The notes under the pieces are model-generated. The model did no database searches, was not told the origin of the DNA, and worked only from the letters and a program-made list of their open reading frames with translations. Below, piece by piece: positions 1 to 5,480 of a stretch of 7,316 bases of DNA. The DNA comes from JBASEY01 sp049652745 (GTDB taxonomy: Bacteria; CSSED10-310). The stretch covers positions 1 through 7,316 of the forward strand of contig JBASEY010000058.1 in NCBI GenBank assembly GCA_049652745.1, in the 5' to 3' direction. Each line of letters starts with the position of its first letter. Position 1 is the first letter of the stretch. The position numbers and the translations under genes were made by a program.

Positions 1-57
1 TCGGAATAGATTCAGGATTTGATCCAGCGTGGATTTGACTTTGGGATGAAAATTCAT
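1..57 (-). CDS. Partial CDS, N-terminus only; possibly an ArdC-like ssDNA-binding domain protein
   Basis: The first 19 codons of a minus-strand gene that runs off the left edge; it reads MNFHPKVKSTLDQILNLFR. The start is well supported: a TAGGAGG ribosome binding site at 64-70 sits 6 nt before the ATG (55-57) and includes the TAG stop of the histidine kinase gene, so the two are co-transcribed and probably translationally coupled. The fragment predicts one amphipathic helix. From memory, proteins annotated as ArdC-like ssDNA-binding (antirestriction-type) begin with a similar KVxxxLDxILxxF helix, but 19 residues cannot establish the family. The existence of a gene is near certain; the function is a guess. 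Confidence 0.6.
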   Translation of the reverse strand, partial: MNFHPKVKSTLDQILNLFR

Positions 58-67
58 GGGATACCTC

Positions 68-778
68 CTAAAACGGAAAAGGGTTAGATAATGGCAGTTC
101 GATCGTAACGGTCGTGCCGATTCCAGGAGTGGATTCAACAGCTATCGAACCACCGTGATTGCAGATGATCTGACGGGCTATACAGGTACCGAGACCAATG
201 CCGTCAGGTTTGGTTGTGTAAAGGGGTTGCCACAGATGTGATAGTTGCTCTGATGTCATGCCGATTCCAGTATCTTGAATGGTAACGATCACATAAGACG
301 CGAATGACTCACAGATTATTGAGATAGTATCGTACTCATTGCAGGCATCGATTGCATTCTTGATGACATTCAGAAAGGCCTGGCCGAGTTGGCGGCTATC
401 GCCCATGATATGAATCAGATCACTCGGAATATTTGTTGTAAGCGTAATATCGCGGGGATTTAATAATGGCTCAACCAGATGAAGCTGCATCCATAGCAGA
501 CAGTTAAGATTGACCGGCACCTTTTGGATATCCGTTCTATCAACCTGTAACAATGGAATCAGACTACCGATCTGCTCTGATGCTTTCTCCAGGATAATAA
601 CAGAGTCTTGATCCTTGATCGATACTTGTGACCGTAATTGAGCAAGCCCTTCAGTTAGGATGTTCAAATAGTGACGGATCTCGTGACCGACTATCCGATG
701 AAGCGGAATAGAGCTAGCCTCACCAAGAGCAATGGTCTCCGGTATGGTATGGAACGGGACAGTTTGAAGTGTTTTCAT
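68..778 (-). CDS. Soluble orphan histidine kinase (HisKA-like dimerisation plus HATPase_c)
   Basis: A 236-residue protein with the transmitter core of a two-component sensor kinase and almost nothing else. Visible motifs: an H-box with the presumed phospho-acceptor His32 (GHEIRHYLN, 31-39); an N-box around Asn137/Asn141 (FLNVIKNAID, 135-144); G1 at DTGIGM (169-174); an F-box-like LWQPLYTTK (182-190); and G2 at GIGLG (193-197). No membrane segment, PAS, GAF or receiver domain is present, so it should be cytoplasmic and take its signal from a partner. The start at 778 is preferred over an in-frame start at 847 because CTGGAGGT (788-795 region) is correctly spaced upstream, and the extra 23 residues would be read through a terminator hairpin. 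No response regulator is visible; the partner could lie left of the window. The kinase family is certain, the signal and pathway unknown. Confidence 0.9.
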   Translation of the reverse strand: MKTLQTVPFHTIPETIALGEASSIPLHRIVGHEIRHYLNILTEGLAQLRSQVSIKDQDSVIILEKASEQIGSLIPLLQVDRTDIQKVPVNLNCLLWMQLHLVEPLLNPRDITLTTNIPSDLIHIMGDSRQLGQAFLNVIKNAIDACNEYDTISIICESFASYVIVTIQDTGIGMTSEQLSHLWQPLYTTKPDGIGLGTCIARQIICNHGGSIAVESTPGIGTTVTIELPLSNPFPF

Positions 779-802
779 GATAAATAAAACCTCCAGATAT
801 AC

Positions 803-833
803 AAAAAAGGCCGGAGTGAGTGATACTCCGGCC
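803..833 (-). terminator. Intrinsic terminator just upstream of the kinase start (attenuator candidate)
   Basis: On the minus strand GGCCGGAGT and ACTCCGGCC form a perfect 9-bp GC-rich stem with a 7-nt loop (ATCACTC), followed immediately by six Ts. This is a textbook rho-independent terminator. It ends 24 nt before the kinase ATG, leaving no room for a standard promoter in between, so transcripts reaching the kinase must either read through it or start inside it. GGUCC just upstream could pair with the GGCC of the 5' arm and act as a weak antiterminator. Confidence 0.85.
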
Positions 834-888
834 AGGTTTAGGACCACCTATACGATAACAGGCGATCAGTTTAGATTGTGAATGAAAC

Positions 889-909
889 TTATAGACTAAG
901 AACAATCAT
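889..909 (-). CDS. Possible six-codon leader peptide MIVLSL
   Basis: ATG at 907-909 is preceded by a near-perfect Shine-Dalgarno sequence, GAAAGGAGGTGATTCCC before the ATG, and encodes MIVLSL then TAA. It is followed about 55 nt later by the terminator at 803-833 and then the histidine kinase gene, the order expected of a transcription-attenuation leader. Four of six residues are branched-chain (I, V, L, L), as in ilv-type leaders, but the downstream gene is not a biosynthetic gene and six codons is very short. The ribosome binding site overlaps the left edge of structured repeat A, so its quality may reflect that repeat rather than a leader ORF. Tentative. Confidence 0.3.
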   Translation of the reverse strand: MIVLSL

Positions 910-918
910 GGGAATCAC

Positions 919-1100
919 CTCCTTTCAACCATGATGGTTACAGATATAGCCACCCCAGAAGACCTGGGACTTGGATGAATAGATTAAAGCTAATAGCAAA
1001 GGGGTGGGGGCACGGAACGTTTGCTGGGTTACAGTAGAGCCCCTTAACCAGACCTAGTACTCCCAAAAAATTATTCTGATTTTTTCACCTCGCGTGTGAA
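919..1100 (+). repeat. Structured interspersed repeat, copy A (full length)
   Basis: About 180 bp matching copy C (5199-5375), with a shorter match in copy B (3146-3237). Visible potential structure on the plus strand: outer stem CTCCTTT (919-925) with AAAGGGG (998-1004); hairpin AACC/GGTT near 927-939; hairpin CCCAG/CTGGG near 953-968; then a conserved stretch ending AGCAAAGGGGTGGGGGC. Beyond that, GGGGC (1007-1011) can pair with GCCCC (1039-1043) while CTGGGTTA (1024-1031) pairs with TAACCAG (1045-1051), a possible H-type pseudoknot. An AT hairpin AAAAAAT/ATTTTTT (about 1065-1085) closes the element. CCACCCC (950-956) could alternatively pair with GGGGTGG. Similarity to copy C begins at the CTCC and ends near ACCTCG, whereas the flanks differ. 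I do not recognise it as a named RNA or IS end. Confidence 0.75.
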
Positions 1101-1109
1101 GCGGTTTGC

Positions 1110-1130
1110 TTGTTCACATCAACGTGACAA
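1110..1130. promoter_or_regulatory. Inverted repeat, possible operator
   Basis: TTGTTCAC and GTGACAA flank six bases (ATCAAC), making an imperfect inverted repeat about 150 bp upstream of the first beta-helix promoter. It lies in the stretch missing upstream of the second paralogue, so if it binds a regulator the two genes would be regulated differently. It has inverse polarity to a CRP site (TGTGA/TCACA) and I do not assign a regulator. Confidence 0.25.
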
Positions 1131-1148
1131 AAATTTATTTCCTGAATT

Positions 1149-1277
1149 AGTGTTGATTTGCGCTTTATATGTTCAATGCATGCGTAAATACTCTTTTATT
1201 TACAATGTGATTTTTGAGCCATGTTGTAGAATTAGGTAATCAGGGAGTGGAGTGTGGAAAAAAATGGAATGAGAGAC
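1149..1277 (+). repeat. Duplicated promoter-upstream block, copy 1
   Basis: This AT-rich stretch upstream of the first beta-helix promoter aligns with 3238-3365 upstream of the second. Landmarks shared in order: TTGATTTGCG, a variable CGTAAA segment, CAAYGTGATTT, TTGNAGAATT, a GAATG-like purine run and GAGACTTGAC. It therefore belongs to the tandemly duplicated unit rather than to the structured repeat before it. In this copy only, GTAAATA (1184-1190) and TATTTAC (1197-1203) form a 7-bp hairpin. Function beyond promoter context unknown. Confidence 0.6.
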
Positions 1278-1306
1278 TTGACATAATAACAAGTTTTCTT
1301 TATGCT
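1278..1306 (+). promoter_or_regulatory. Sigma-70-type promoter for the first beta-helix gene
   Basis: A consensus -35 TTGACA (1278-1283), a 17-nt spacer and TATGCT (1301-1306, four of six matches) lie about 60 bp before the ATG. The element is conserved upstream of the paralogue (TTGACC at 3366). Between promoter and ribosome binding site, GCAGGAA (1319-1325) and TTTCTGC (1333-1339) can form a 7-bp hairpin in the 5' leader, which is not kept in the paralogue. Confidence 0.6.
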
Positions 1307-1365
1307 GAATTTATATAAGCAGGAAAAAAGGCTTTCTGCATAAGCAACATTTTTGGAGGTTAATT

Positions 1366-3081
1366 ATGAATTACGTCAAAAGATGCTATTTGATTATTTG
1401 GGTAGCAACTTTACTGCTGTCACAAATTTCTTTTGCTGCAGTAATTCGTGTACCCCAGGATCAACCAACTATTCAAGCTGGAATCGATGCTGCATCTGAT
1501 GGTGATACTGTTTTGGTGGATGATGGCATATGGACAGGTAAAGGAAATAAAGTTCTGAAATTTGGTGGTAAAGCGATCAGTGTCCAGTCAAAAAATGGTT
1601 CACAGGCCTGTATCATAGACTGTGAAAAACGCGGTCGAGGAGTTACCTTCGATAAGGGTGAAACGAACGCTTCAATTTTTCAAGGGTTCACGATTCGAAA
1701 TGGGCTCTCAGCAGGCGCAGATGGAGATGGTGGTGCAATCCTGTGCACAAACAGATCTTCCCCTTCAATAAAGAACTGTGTTTTCGAAAAGAATCATGCA
1801 GGTTTGGGAGGGGGAATATTTATTTTTTACCGTTCTCACCCACTAGTTATAGACTGCGCCTTCATCGGCAATTCAGCGCAGAAAGACGGAGGGGGAATCT
1901 ATTGTCAAAACAACTGTAGCCCTTCAATAATGAATTGTGTTTTCGAAAATAATTTCGGAAGATATGGAGGAGGTGGAATTTCTCTTTTCCTAGACGGTCA
2001 CTTACGACTTTTAGACTGCGCCTTCATCGGCAACTCAACAGAGGGCGCCGGAGGGGGAATCCAATGCGGAGGTTCATCTATCACTATTTTCAATTGTCTT
2101 TTCGATGGTAATTCCGCTGCCGGTCAAAGTGGTGGTGTTGGTTGCTATTGGGAATCCCCCGAGATGACCATTATCAACAGTTCTATTGTGAATAACACAT
2201 CGTTTCAGGGTGGAGGAGTATATGTAGAAAGAAACTGCACCGTATCTGTTGTGAATAGCATTTTGTGGGGTAACACGGCATCCAATTCAGGCGACGCAGC
2301 ATACCTTAAAGGAAATGTCACGCTCAATCTCAGTTATTGTAATGTTGAAAATGGCACCTCAGGAATCTACTGTTATGGGGGTGGCACATTTAATTGGGGT
2401 GACGGCATGATAGATTCGAATCCTAAATTTGTACCAGGTCCGGATGGTAACTATTATTTAAGCCAAATTGCTTCCGGACAATCATCGAACAGCCCTTGTG
2501 TCGATGCAGGAAGTGATTTGGCTGAACTGATATGCGAATCCTTTGCCGGAACTAATTATTGCATGAATGATTACACAACTCGTACCGATGGTGTAAGCGA
2601 TTCTGGGCAGGTTGATATGGGTTATCATAATAATCTCGATGTTATTGAGCCCACACCAACGCCAACGCCGACCTCTACTCCGATATACACACCGACACCC
2701 GAACCGACACCTGAGTGTGACTACCTGGGAAGCCGCTTGGTGATCTCACAAGAAGACCCGTTCAGAGCCGGCGACACGTTCTGGCTGGAATGCCATGTAT
2801 GCAACAATACCGATGCACCGATGCGAGAGATTGCAACTGCGGTATTGCTCGGCGTGTACGGTGAGTTCTGGTTCTGGCCGGGATGGACTCAGAATTTTGA
2901 GGTGGAATATCATCACTATGAGCCAGGTCTGACAGAAATCCAGGTGTTAGAACCGTTTATCTGGCCTCATGTTGAAGGTCATGCAGAGGGGTTGGAATTT
3001 TACAGCGGGTTGATCAATGCAGAAATGACGGACTTGATTGGGGATTTCGGTTATCTGACATTTGGATATACGGATAGATAG
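1366..3081 (+). CDS. Secreted right-handed beta-helix protein with PMP-like repeats and Thr-Pro linker (paralogue 1)
   Basis: A 571-residue protein with GGAGGT 5 nt before the ATG. Residues 1-25 are a Sec signal peptide (KR at 5-6, hydrophobic core, ISFAA before a likely cleavage near residue 24-25). Residues 26-120 resemble the DUF1565/pectin-lyase-like start, with IQAGIDAASDGDTVLV. Residues about 120-300 carry six coils with the pattern (N/D)C.F..N.....GGG(I/V), like chlamydial PMP repeats. Residues about 297-421 fit a choice-of-anchor-Q-like segment (NSILWGN, SPCVDAG, VDMGYH). A Thr-Pro linker (429-449) joins a C-terminal beta-rich domain (451-571, FRAGDTFWLECHVCNN) that I cannot name. It is probably exported or surface-attached and may bind or cut a polysaccharide, but no catalytic residues are evident. 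A close paralogue follows at 3592-5148. Architecture is certain; the ligand is unknown. Confidence 0.9.
   Translation: MNYVKRCYLIIWVATLLLSQISFAAVIRVPQDQPTIQAGIDAASDGDTVLVDDGIWTGKGNKVLKFGGKAISVQSKNGSQACIIDCEKRGRGVTFDKGETNASIFQGFTIRNGLSAGADGDGGAILCTNRSSPSIKNCVFEKNHAGLGGGIFIFYRSHPLVIDCAFIGNSAQKDGGGIYCQNNCSPSIMNCVFENNFGRYGGGGISLFLDGHLRLLDCAFIGNSTEGAGGGIQCGGSSITIFNCLFDGNSAAGQSGGVGCYWESPEMTIINSSIVNNTSFQGGGVYVERNCTVSVVNSILWGNTASNSGDAAYLKGNVTLNLSYCNVENGTSGIYCYGGGTFNWGDGMIDSNPKFVPGPDGNYYLSQIASGQSSNSPCVDAGSDLAELICESFAGTNYCMNDYTTRTDGVSDSGQVDMGYHNNLDVIEPTPTPTPTSTPIYTPTPEPTPECDYLGSRLVISQEDPFRAGDTFWLECHVCNNTDAPMREIATAVLLGVYGEFWFWPGWTQNFEVEYHHYEPGLTEIQVLEPFIWPHVEGHAEGLEFYSGLINAEMTDLIGDFGYLTFGYTDR
2650..2712 (+). 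repeat. Thr-Pro linker repeat within paralogue 1
   Basis: Twenty-one codons of mostly alternating Pro and Thr (PTPTPTPTSTPIYTPTPEPTP, residues 429-449, first 20 residues of which are the core) lie between the beta-helix region and the C-terminal domain. Such linkers are typically flexible and protease resistant in exported multidomain proteins. Paralogue 2 has only a short SPEIP at this place, so the linker was gained or lost after the duplication. Confidence 0.85.
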
Positions 3082-3145
3082 CGCTACGCCGAATACGCTT
3101 GCTCCCAAACTAACGTCTGAGCGTCTGTATCTAAACCGACTTCGT

Positions 3146-3237
3146 CTCATTTCAACCATGAATATCGCGGGTACAGCCATCCCTGAATACCAGGGACTAG
3201 CAGGAATAGATGAAAGCTATAGCAAAGGGGTGGGGGC
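3146..3237 (+). repeat. Structured interspersed repeat, copy B (3'-truncated)
   Basis: This copy begins 64 nt after the stop of paralogue 1 and matches the first 90 or so bases of copies A and C. The inner hairpin is strongest here: TCCCTG (3180-3185) and CAGGGA (3191-3196) around the loop AATAC. CCATCCC (3178-3184) can alternatively pair with GGGGTGG (3227-3233) using a G-U wobble where copy A has a C-G pair. The outer stem CTCATTT/AAAGGGG has one mismatch. After GGGGTGGGGGC the pseudoknot half present in A and C is absent; the sequence passes straight to the promoter-upstream block, matching A's 1149 onward, so about 135 bp was deleted. Confidence 0.7.
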
Positions 3238-3365
3238 AGTATTGATTTGCGATTTATTTATTTGATGTAAACGTAAACAATCTTTTAGTCACAACGTGAT
3301 TTCTGAGTCATCTTGCAGAATTGCGTGCCCATGGAATGGACTATTGAAAAAATGGTCTCAGAGAC
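3238..3365 (+). repeat. Duplicated promoter-upstream block, copy 2
   Basis: This aligns with 1149-1277 upstream of paralogue 1 and shares TTGATTTGCG, the CGTGATTT block, TTGCAGAATT and the run into GAGACTTGAC. Because the structured repeat joins it directly, this copy shows where the deletion relative to copy A falls. No ORF is supported here. Confidence 0.6.
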
Positions 3366-3394
3366 TTGACCTAATAAAAGAGTTTACACATTAT
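3366..3394 (+). promoter_or_regulatory. Probable promoter for the second beta-helix gene
   Basis: TTGACC (3366-3371) with CATTAT after a 17-nt spacer (3389-3394) aligns with the promoter of paralogue 1. Both hexamers are weaker than in the first copy, suggesting lower or differently controlled expression. TATAGG at 3392 is an alternative -10 but with a 20-nt spacer. Confidence 0.45.
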
Positions 3395-3591
3395 AGGTTA
3401 GAGAGCACGAGCAAGACGGAGGGTTTTTTCTACAATCATCATATTTATAATTTTTGAAGCAATTATCACCATTGCAATCATAATGGCTTTATTAATATCG
3501 GATACATGATCAGGATGAGGTAACGTGTTTAGGAATATCTCTGGGGTTATACTAATTCTCTACTATGAATTACTGTTTTTGGAGGTTAATC
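3395..3591 (+). other. Long 5' leader of paralogue 2, unrelated to that of paralogue 1
   Basis: About 200 nt separate the promoter from the ATG, against about 60 nt in paralogue 1. Homology between the leaders resumes only at the final TTTTTGGAGGTTAAT. The extra 140 nt includes an open stretch around 3435-3510 translating to a hydrophobic run (STIIIFIIFEAIITIAIIMA) that has no usable start codon. It may be inserted DNA or the remnant of a small membrane-protein gene. No hairpin with a T tract is visible. Confidence 0.4.
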
Positions 3592-5148
3592 ATGACTTTC
3601 GCTAAAAGTTTCTGTTTGATTCTTGGAGTAACAACTTTACTGCTATCACAAATTTCTTTTGCGGCAGTAATTCATGTACCCCAGGATCAACCATTCATTC
3701 AAGCCGGAATCGATGCTGCATCTGACGGCGATACCGTTTTGGTAGATGATGGCATATGGACGGGTCCAGGAAATATAAACCTGTTTTTTCTTGGTAAACA
3801 AATCAGTGTCCGGTCAGAAAATGGTCCACAGACCAGTATCATAGACTGTAATTACAGCGGTCGAGGAGTTTTATTCGAATACGGTGAAACGAACTCGTCA
3901 ATTTTACAAGGATTCACGATTCGAAATGGAAACACAACCACAGATGGTGGCGCAATTTGGTGTGATTACGGCTCTAGTCCTTCAATAATAAACTGCGTTT
4001 TCGAAAATAATTCCGCCGGTCGTTATGGTGGCACAATTAGGTGCGCAAACAGCTCTAATCCTTTAATAATGAACTGTGTTTTCGAAAATAATTGCGGAGA
4101 AATTGGGGGTGGAATTTATATTTTTGGTTCTCACCCACTAATTTTAGACTGCGTCTTCATCGGCAACTCAGCACCGAGCGGCGGAGGGGTAATCGAATGC
4201 GCATATGGATCATCGCTCACCATGTTTAATTGTCTTCTCGACAATAATTACACCGGCTTTAACGGTGGCGGTATTTCTTGCTTTGATGAATCTGAGGTGA
4301 CCATTATCAACAGTTCCATCTTGAACAACAGATCGAATCTTAATGGTGGGGGATTATTTGCAGCTAATTCCAGCACTATATCTATTTTTAACAGCATTTT
4401 GTGGGGTAACACGGCTTTCGGTGCAGGTGAGGTGGCATATCTTTCAAATGGTGCCTTGCTTAATCTCAGTTATAGTAACGTGGAACACGGTGATTCCGGC
4501 ATCGACGGTACTGGCGGGTATTCTGTGGCGGAAGAATACATGATGAATTCGAATCCTAAATTTGTATCAGGTCCGGGCGGTGACTACTATTTAAGCCAAA
4601 CAGCTTCCGGACAATTCTCGAATAGCCCTTGTGTCGATGCAGGAAGCGATTTGGCTGAACTGATATGTGAATCCTTTGCCGGAATAAATTTGTGTATGAA
4701 CAATTACACAACCCGTACCGATGGTGTTAACGATTCGGGACAGGTTGATATGGGTTATCATTATTCTCCCGAAATTCCTGAGTGTGACTACCTGGGAAGC
4801 CGCTTGGTGATTTCACAAGAAGATCCGTTCAGAGCCGGCGACATTTTCTGGCTGGAATGCCATGTATGCAACAATACCGATGCACCGATGCGACATGTTC
4901 CAACAGCGATCCTTCTGGGTGTTTACGGTAATTTCTGGTTTTGGCCGTCATGGTCAATGGACTGGGATTACTTGGATATGGATTTCTATCCCGGCTTGAC
5001 AACATTTTATGGGCTCGAACCTTTTACATGGCCTGCCGTTGAAGGGCATGCAAACGGTCTGGAATTCTATGCCGGCATACTGACACCAGGAATGACGAAT
5101 ATTATAGGCGATTACGGGCATGTCGTATTCGGTTATACGGATAGATAG
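3592..5148 (+). CDS. Secreted right-handed beta-helix protein with PMP-like repeats (paralogue 2)
   Basis: A 518-residue paralogue of the protein at 1366-3081 with the same domain order: signal peptide 1-25 (LLLSQISFAA), beta-helix start with IQAGIDAASDGDTVLV, PMP-like coils at about 120-265 (NCVFENN...GG), a choice-of-anchor-Q-like part (NSILWGN 267-273, SPCVDAG 345-351, VDMGYHY 385-391), and the C-terminal domain (398-518). It lacks the Thr-Pro linker and has one fewer clear coil. The start at 3592 is chosen because GGAGGT (3581-3586) is correctly spaced; the in-frame ATG at 3565 would place the ribosome binding site inside the gene and spoil the signal peptide. Coils facing solvent and the last 85 residues differ most from paralogue 1, whereas scaffold positions are kept. 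Likely exported; substrate or partner unknown. Confidence 0.9.
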   Translation: MTFAKSFCLILGVTTLLLSQISFAAVIHVPQDQPFIQAGIDAASDGDTVLVDDGIWTGPGNINLFFLGKQISVRSENGPQTSIIDCNYSGRGVLFEYGETNSSILQGFTIRNGNTTTDGGAIWCDYGSSPSIINCVFENNSAGRYGGTIRCANSSNPLIMNCVFENNCGEIGGGIYIFGSHPLILDCVFIGNSAPSGGGVIECAYGSSLTMFNCLLDNNYTGFNGGGISCFDESEVTIINSSILNNRSNLNGGGLFAANSSTISIFNSILWGNTAFGAGEVAYLSNGALLNLSYSNVEHGDSGIDGTGGYSVAEEYMMNSNPKFVSGPGGDYYLSQTASGQFSNSPCVDAGSDLAELICESFAGINLCMNNYTTRTDGVNDSGQVDMGYHYSPEIPECDYLGSRLVISQEDPFRAGDIFWLECHVCNNTDAPMRHVPTAILLGVYGNFWFWPSWSMDWDYLDMDFYPGLTTFYGLEPFTWPAVEGHANGLEFYAGILTPGMTNIIGDYGHVVFGYTDR

Positions 5149-5187
5149 CACTACGCCGGATACGCTTACTCCCACGTCTGCGTCTAT

Positions 5188-5199
5188 GATAACGTTATC
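5188..5199. promoter_or_regulatory. Perfect 12-bp palindrome GATAACGTTATC
   Basis: A perfect palindrome 39 nt after the paralogue 2 stop codon that abuts the left edge of structured repeat C. It is absent from the matching site after paralogue 1. A central CpG palindrome of this kind is compatible with a dimeric repressor operator, but its position downstream of a gene argues against simple promoter control. It may equally be chance. Confidence 0.25.
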
Positions 5200-5375
5200 T
5201 CCTTTCAACCCTAAAGGTTGCCACCAGCACCCCTGAAGACCTGGGACTTGTAGGAATATGTGAAAACTACAGCAAAGGGGTGGGGGCGCGGAATGTTTGC
5301 TGGGTTACAGTAAAGCCTCTTAACCAGACCTGGTACGGCCACAAAATTATTCTGATTTTTTTACCTCGTGCGTGA
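5199..5375 (+). repeat. Structured interspersed repeat, copy C (full length)
   Basis: This copy begins 50 nt after the stop of paralogue 2 and matches copy A over its whole length. It has an outer stem CTCCTTT (5199-5205) with AAAGGGG (5274-5280), a perfect CAACC/GGTTG hairpin with loop CTAAA (5207-5220 region), a CCCTG/CTGGG hairpin with one mismatch, and the conserved AGCAAAGGGGTGGGGGC. GGGGC (5283-5287) pairs with GCCTC (5315-5319), where copy A has GCCCC, giving a G-U instead of a G-C pair. CTGGGTTA (5300-5307) pairs with TAACCAG (5321-5327) in the same crossing arrangement. It ends with the AAAAT/ATTTT hairpin and a run of seven Ts (5356-5362), so it could help terminate plus-strand transcription. 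Confidence 0.75.
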
Positions 5376-5480
5376 AAGCCCTTCAGCCAAATGGATCGAG
5401 CCATACAGCTTCGGTTCACAGATATGTAAAGCGTTCTACTGTAGGATATATAACTGGTGAACTCATGTTATGCTACTAAA

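Noticed and set aside
720..905. Minus-strand 61-residue frame overlapping the kinase start
   Set aside because: It starts with TTG lacking a ribosome binding site and is translated through the terminator hairpin; the composition looks random.
905..935. Fragment of the 16S rRNA 3' end (ATCACCTCCTTTC)
   Set aside because: Similarity is limited to the anti-Shine-Dalgarno core; no upstream 16S sequence is present. It is the complement of a strong ribosome binding site and part of the repeat's outer stem.
919..1100. c-di-GMP (GEMM-I) riboswitch, because of GAAA, GCAAAG and GGGTTAC segments
   Set aside because: The order and spacing of the conserved GEMM blocks do not fit, and two copies are downstream of genes with separate promoters in between.
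3435..3510. Hydrophobic mini-protein (STIIIFIIFEAI...) upstream of paralogue 2
   Set aside because: No ATG, GTG or TTG start with a ribosome binding site; the frame is closed by TAG just upstream. AT-rich DNA readily gives Ile/Phe-rich translations.
4954..5208. Minus-strand 84-residue frame antisense to the end of paralogue 2, preceded by the GGTTGAAAGG of repeat C
   Set aside because: The apparent start is TTG within the repeat, copies A and B have no equivalent frame, and the protein is simply the antisense of a conserved domain.
3082..5375. Integron-like arrangement: gene, short structured site, gene, structured site
   Set aside because: The repeats lack the attC core pairs (RYYYAAC and GTTRRRY) in the right places, copy B lacks half the element, each gene has its own promoter, and the two genes are paralogues explained by tandem duplication.
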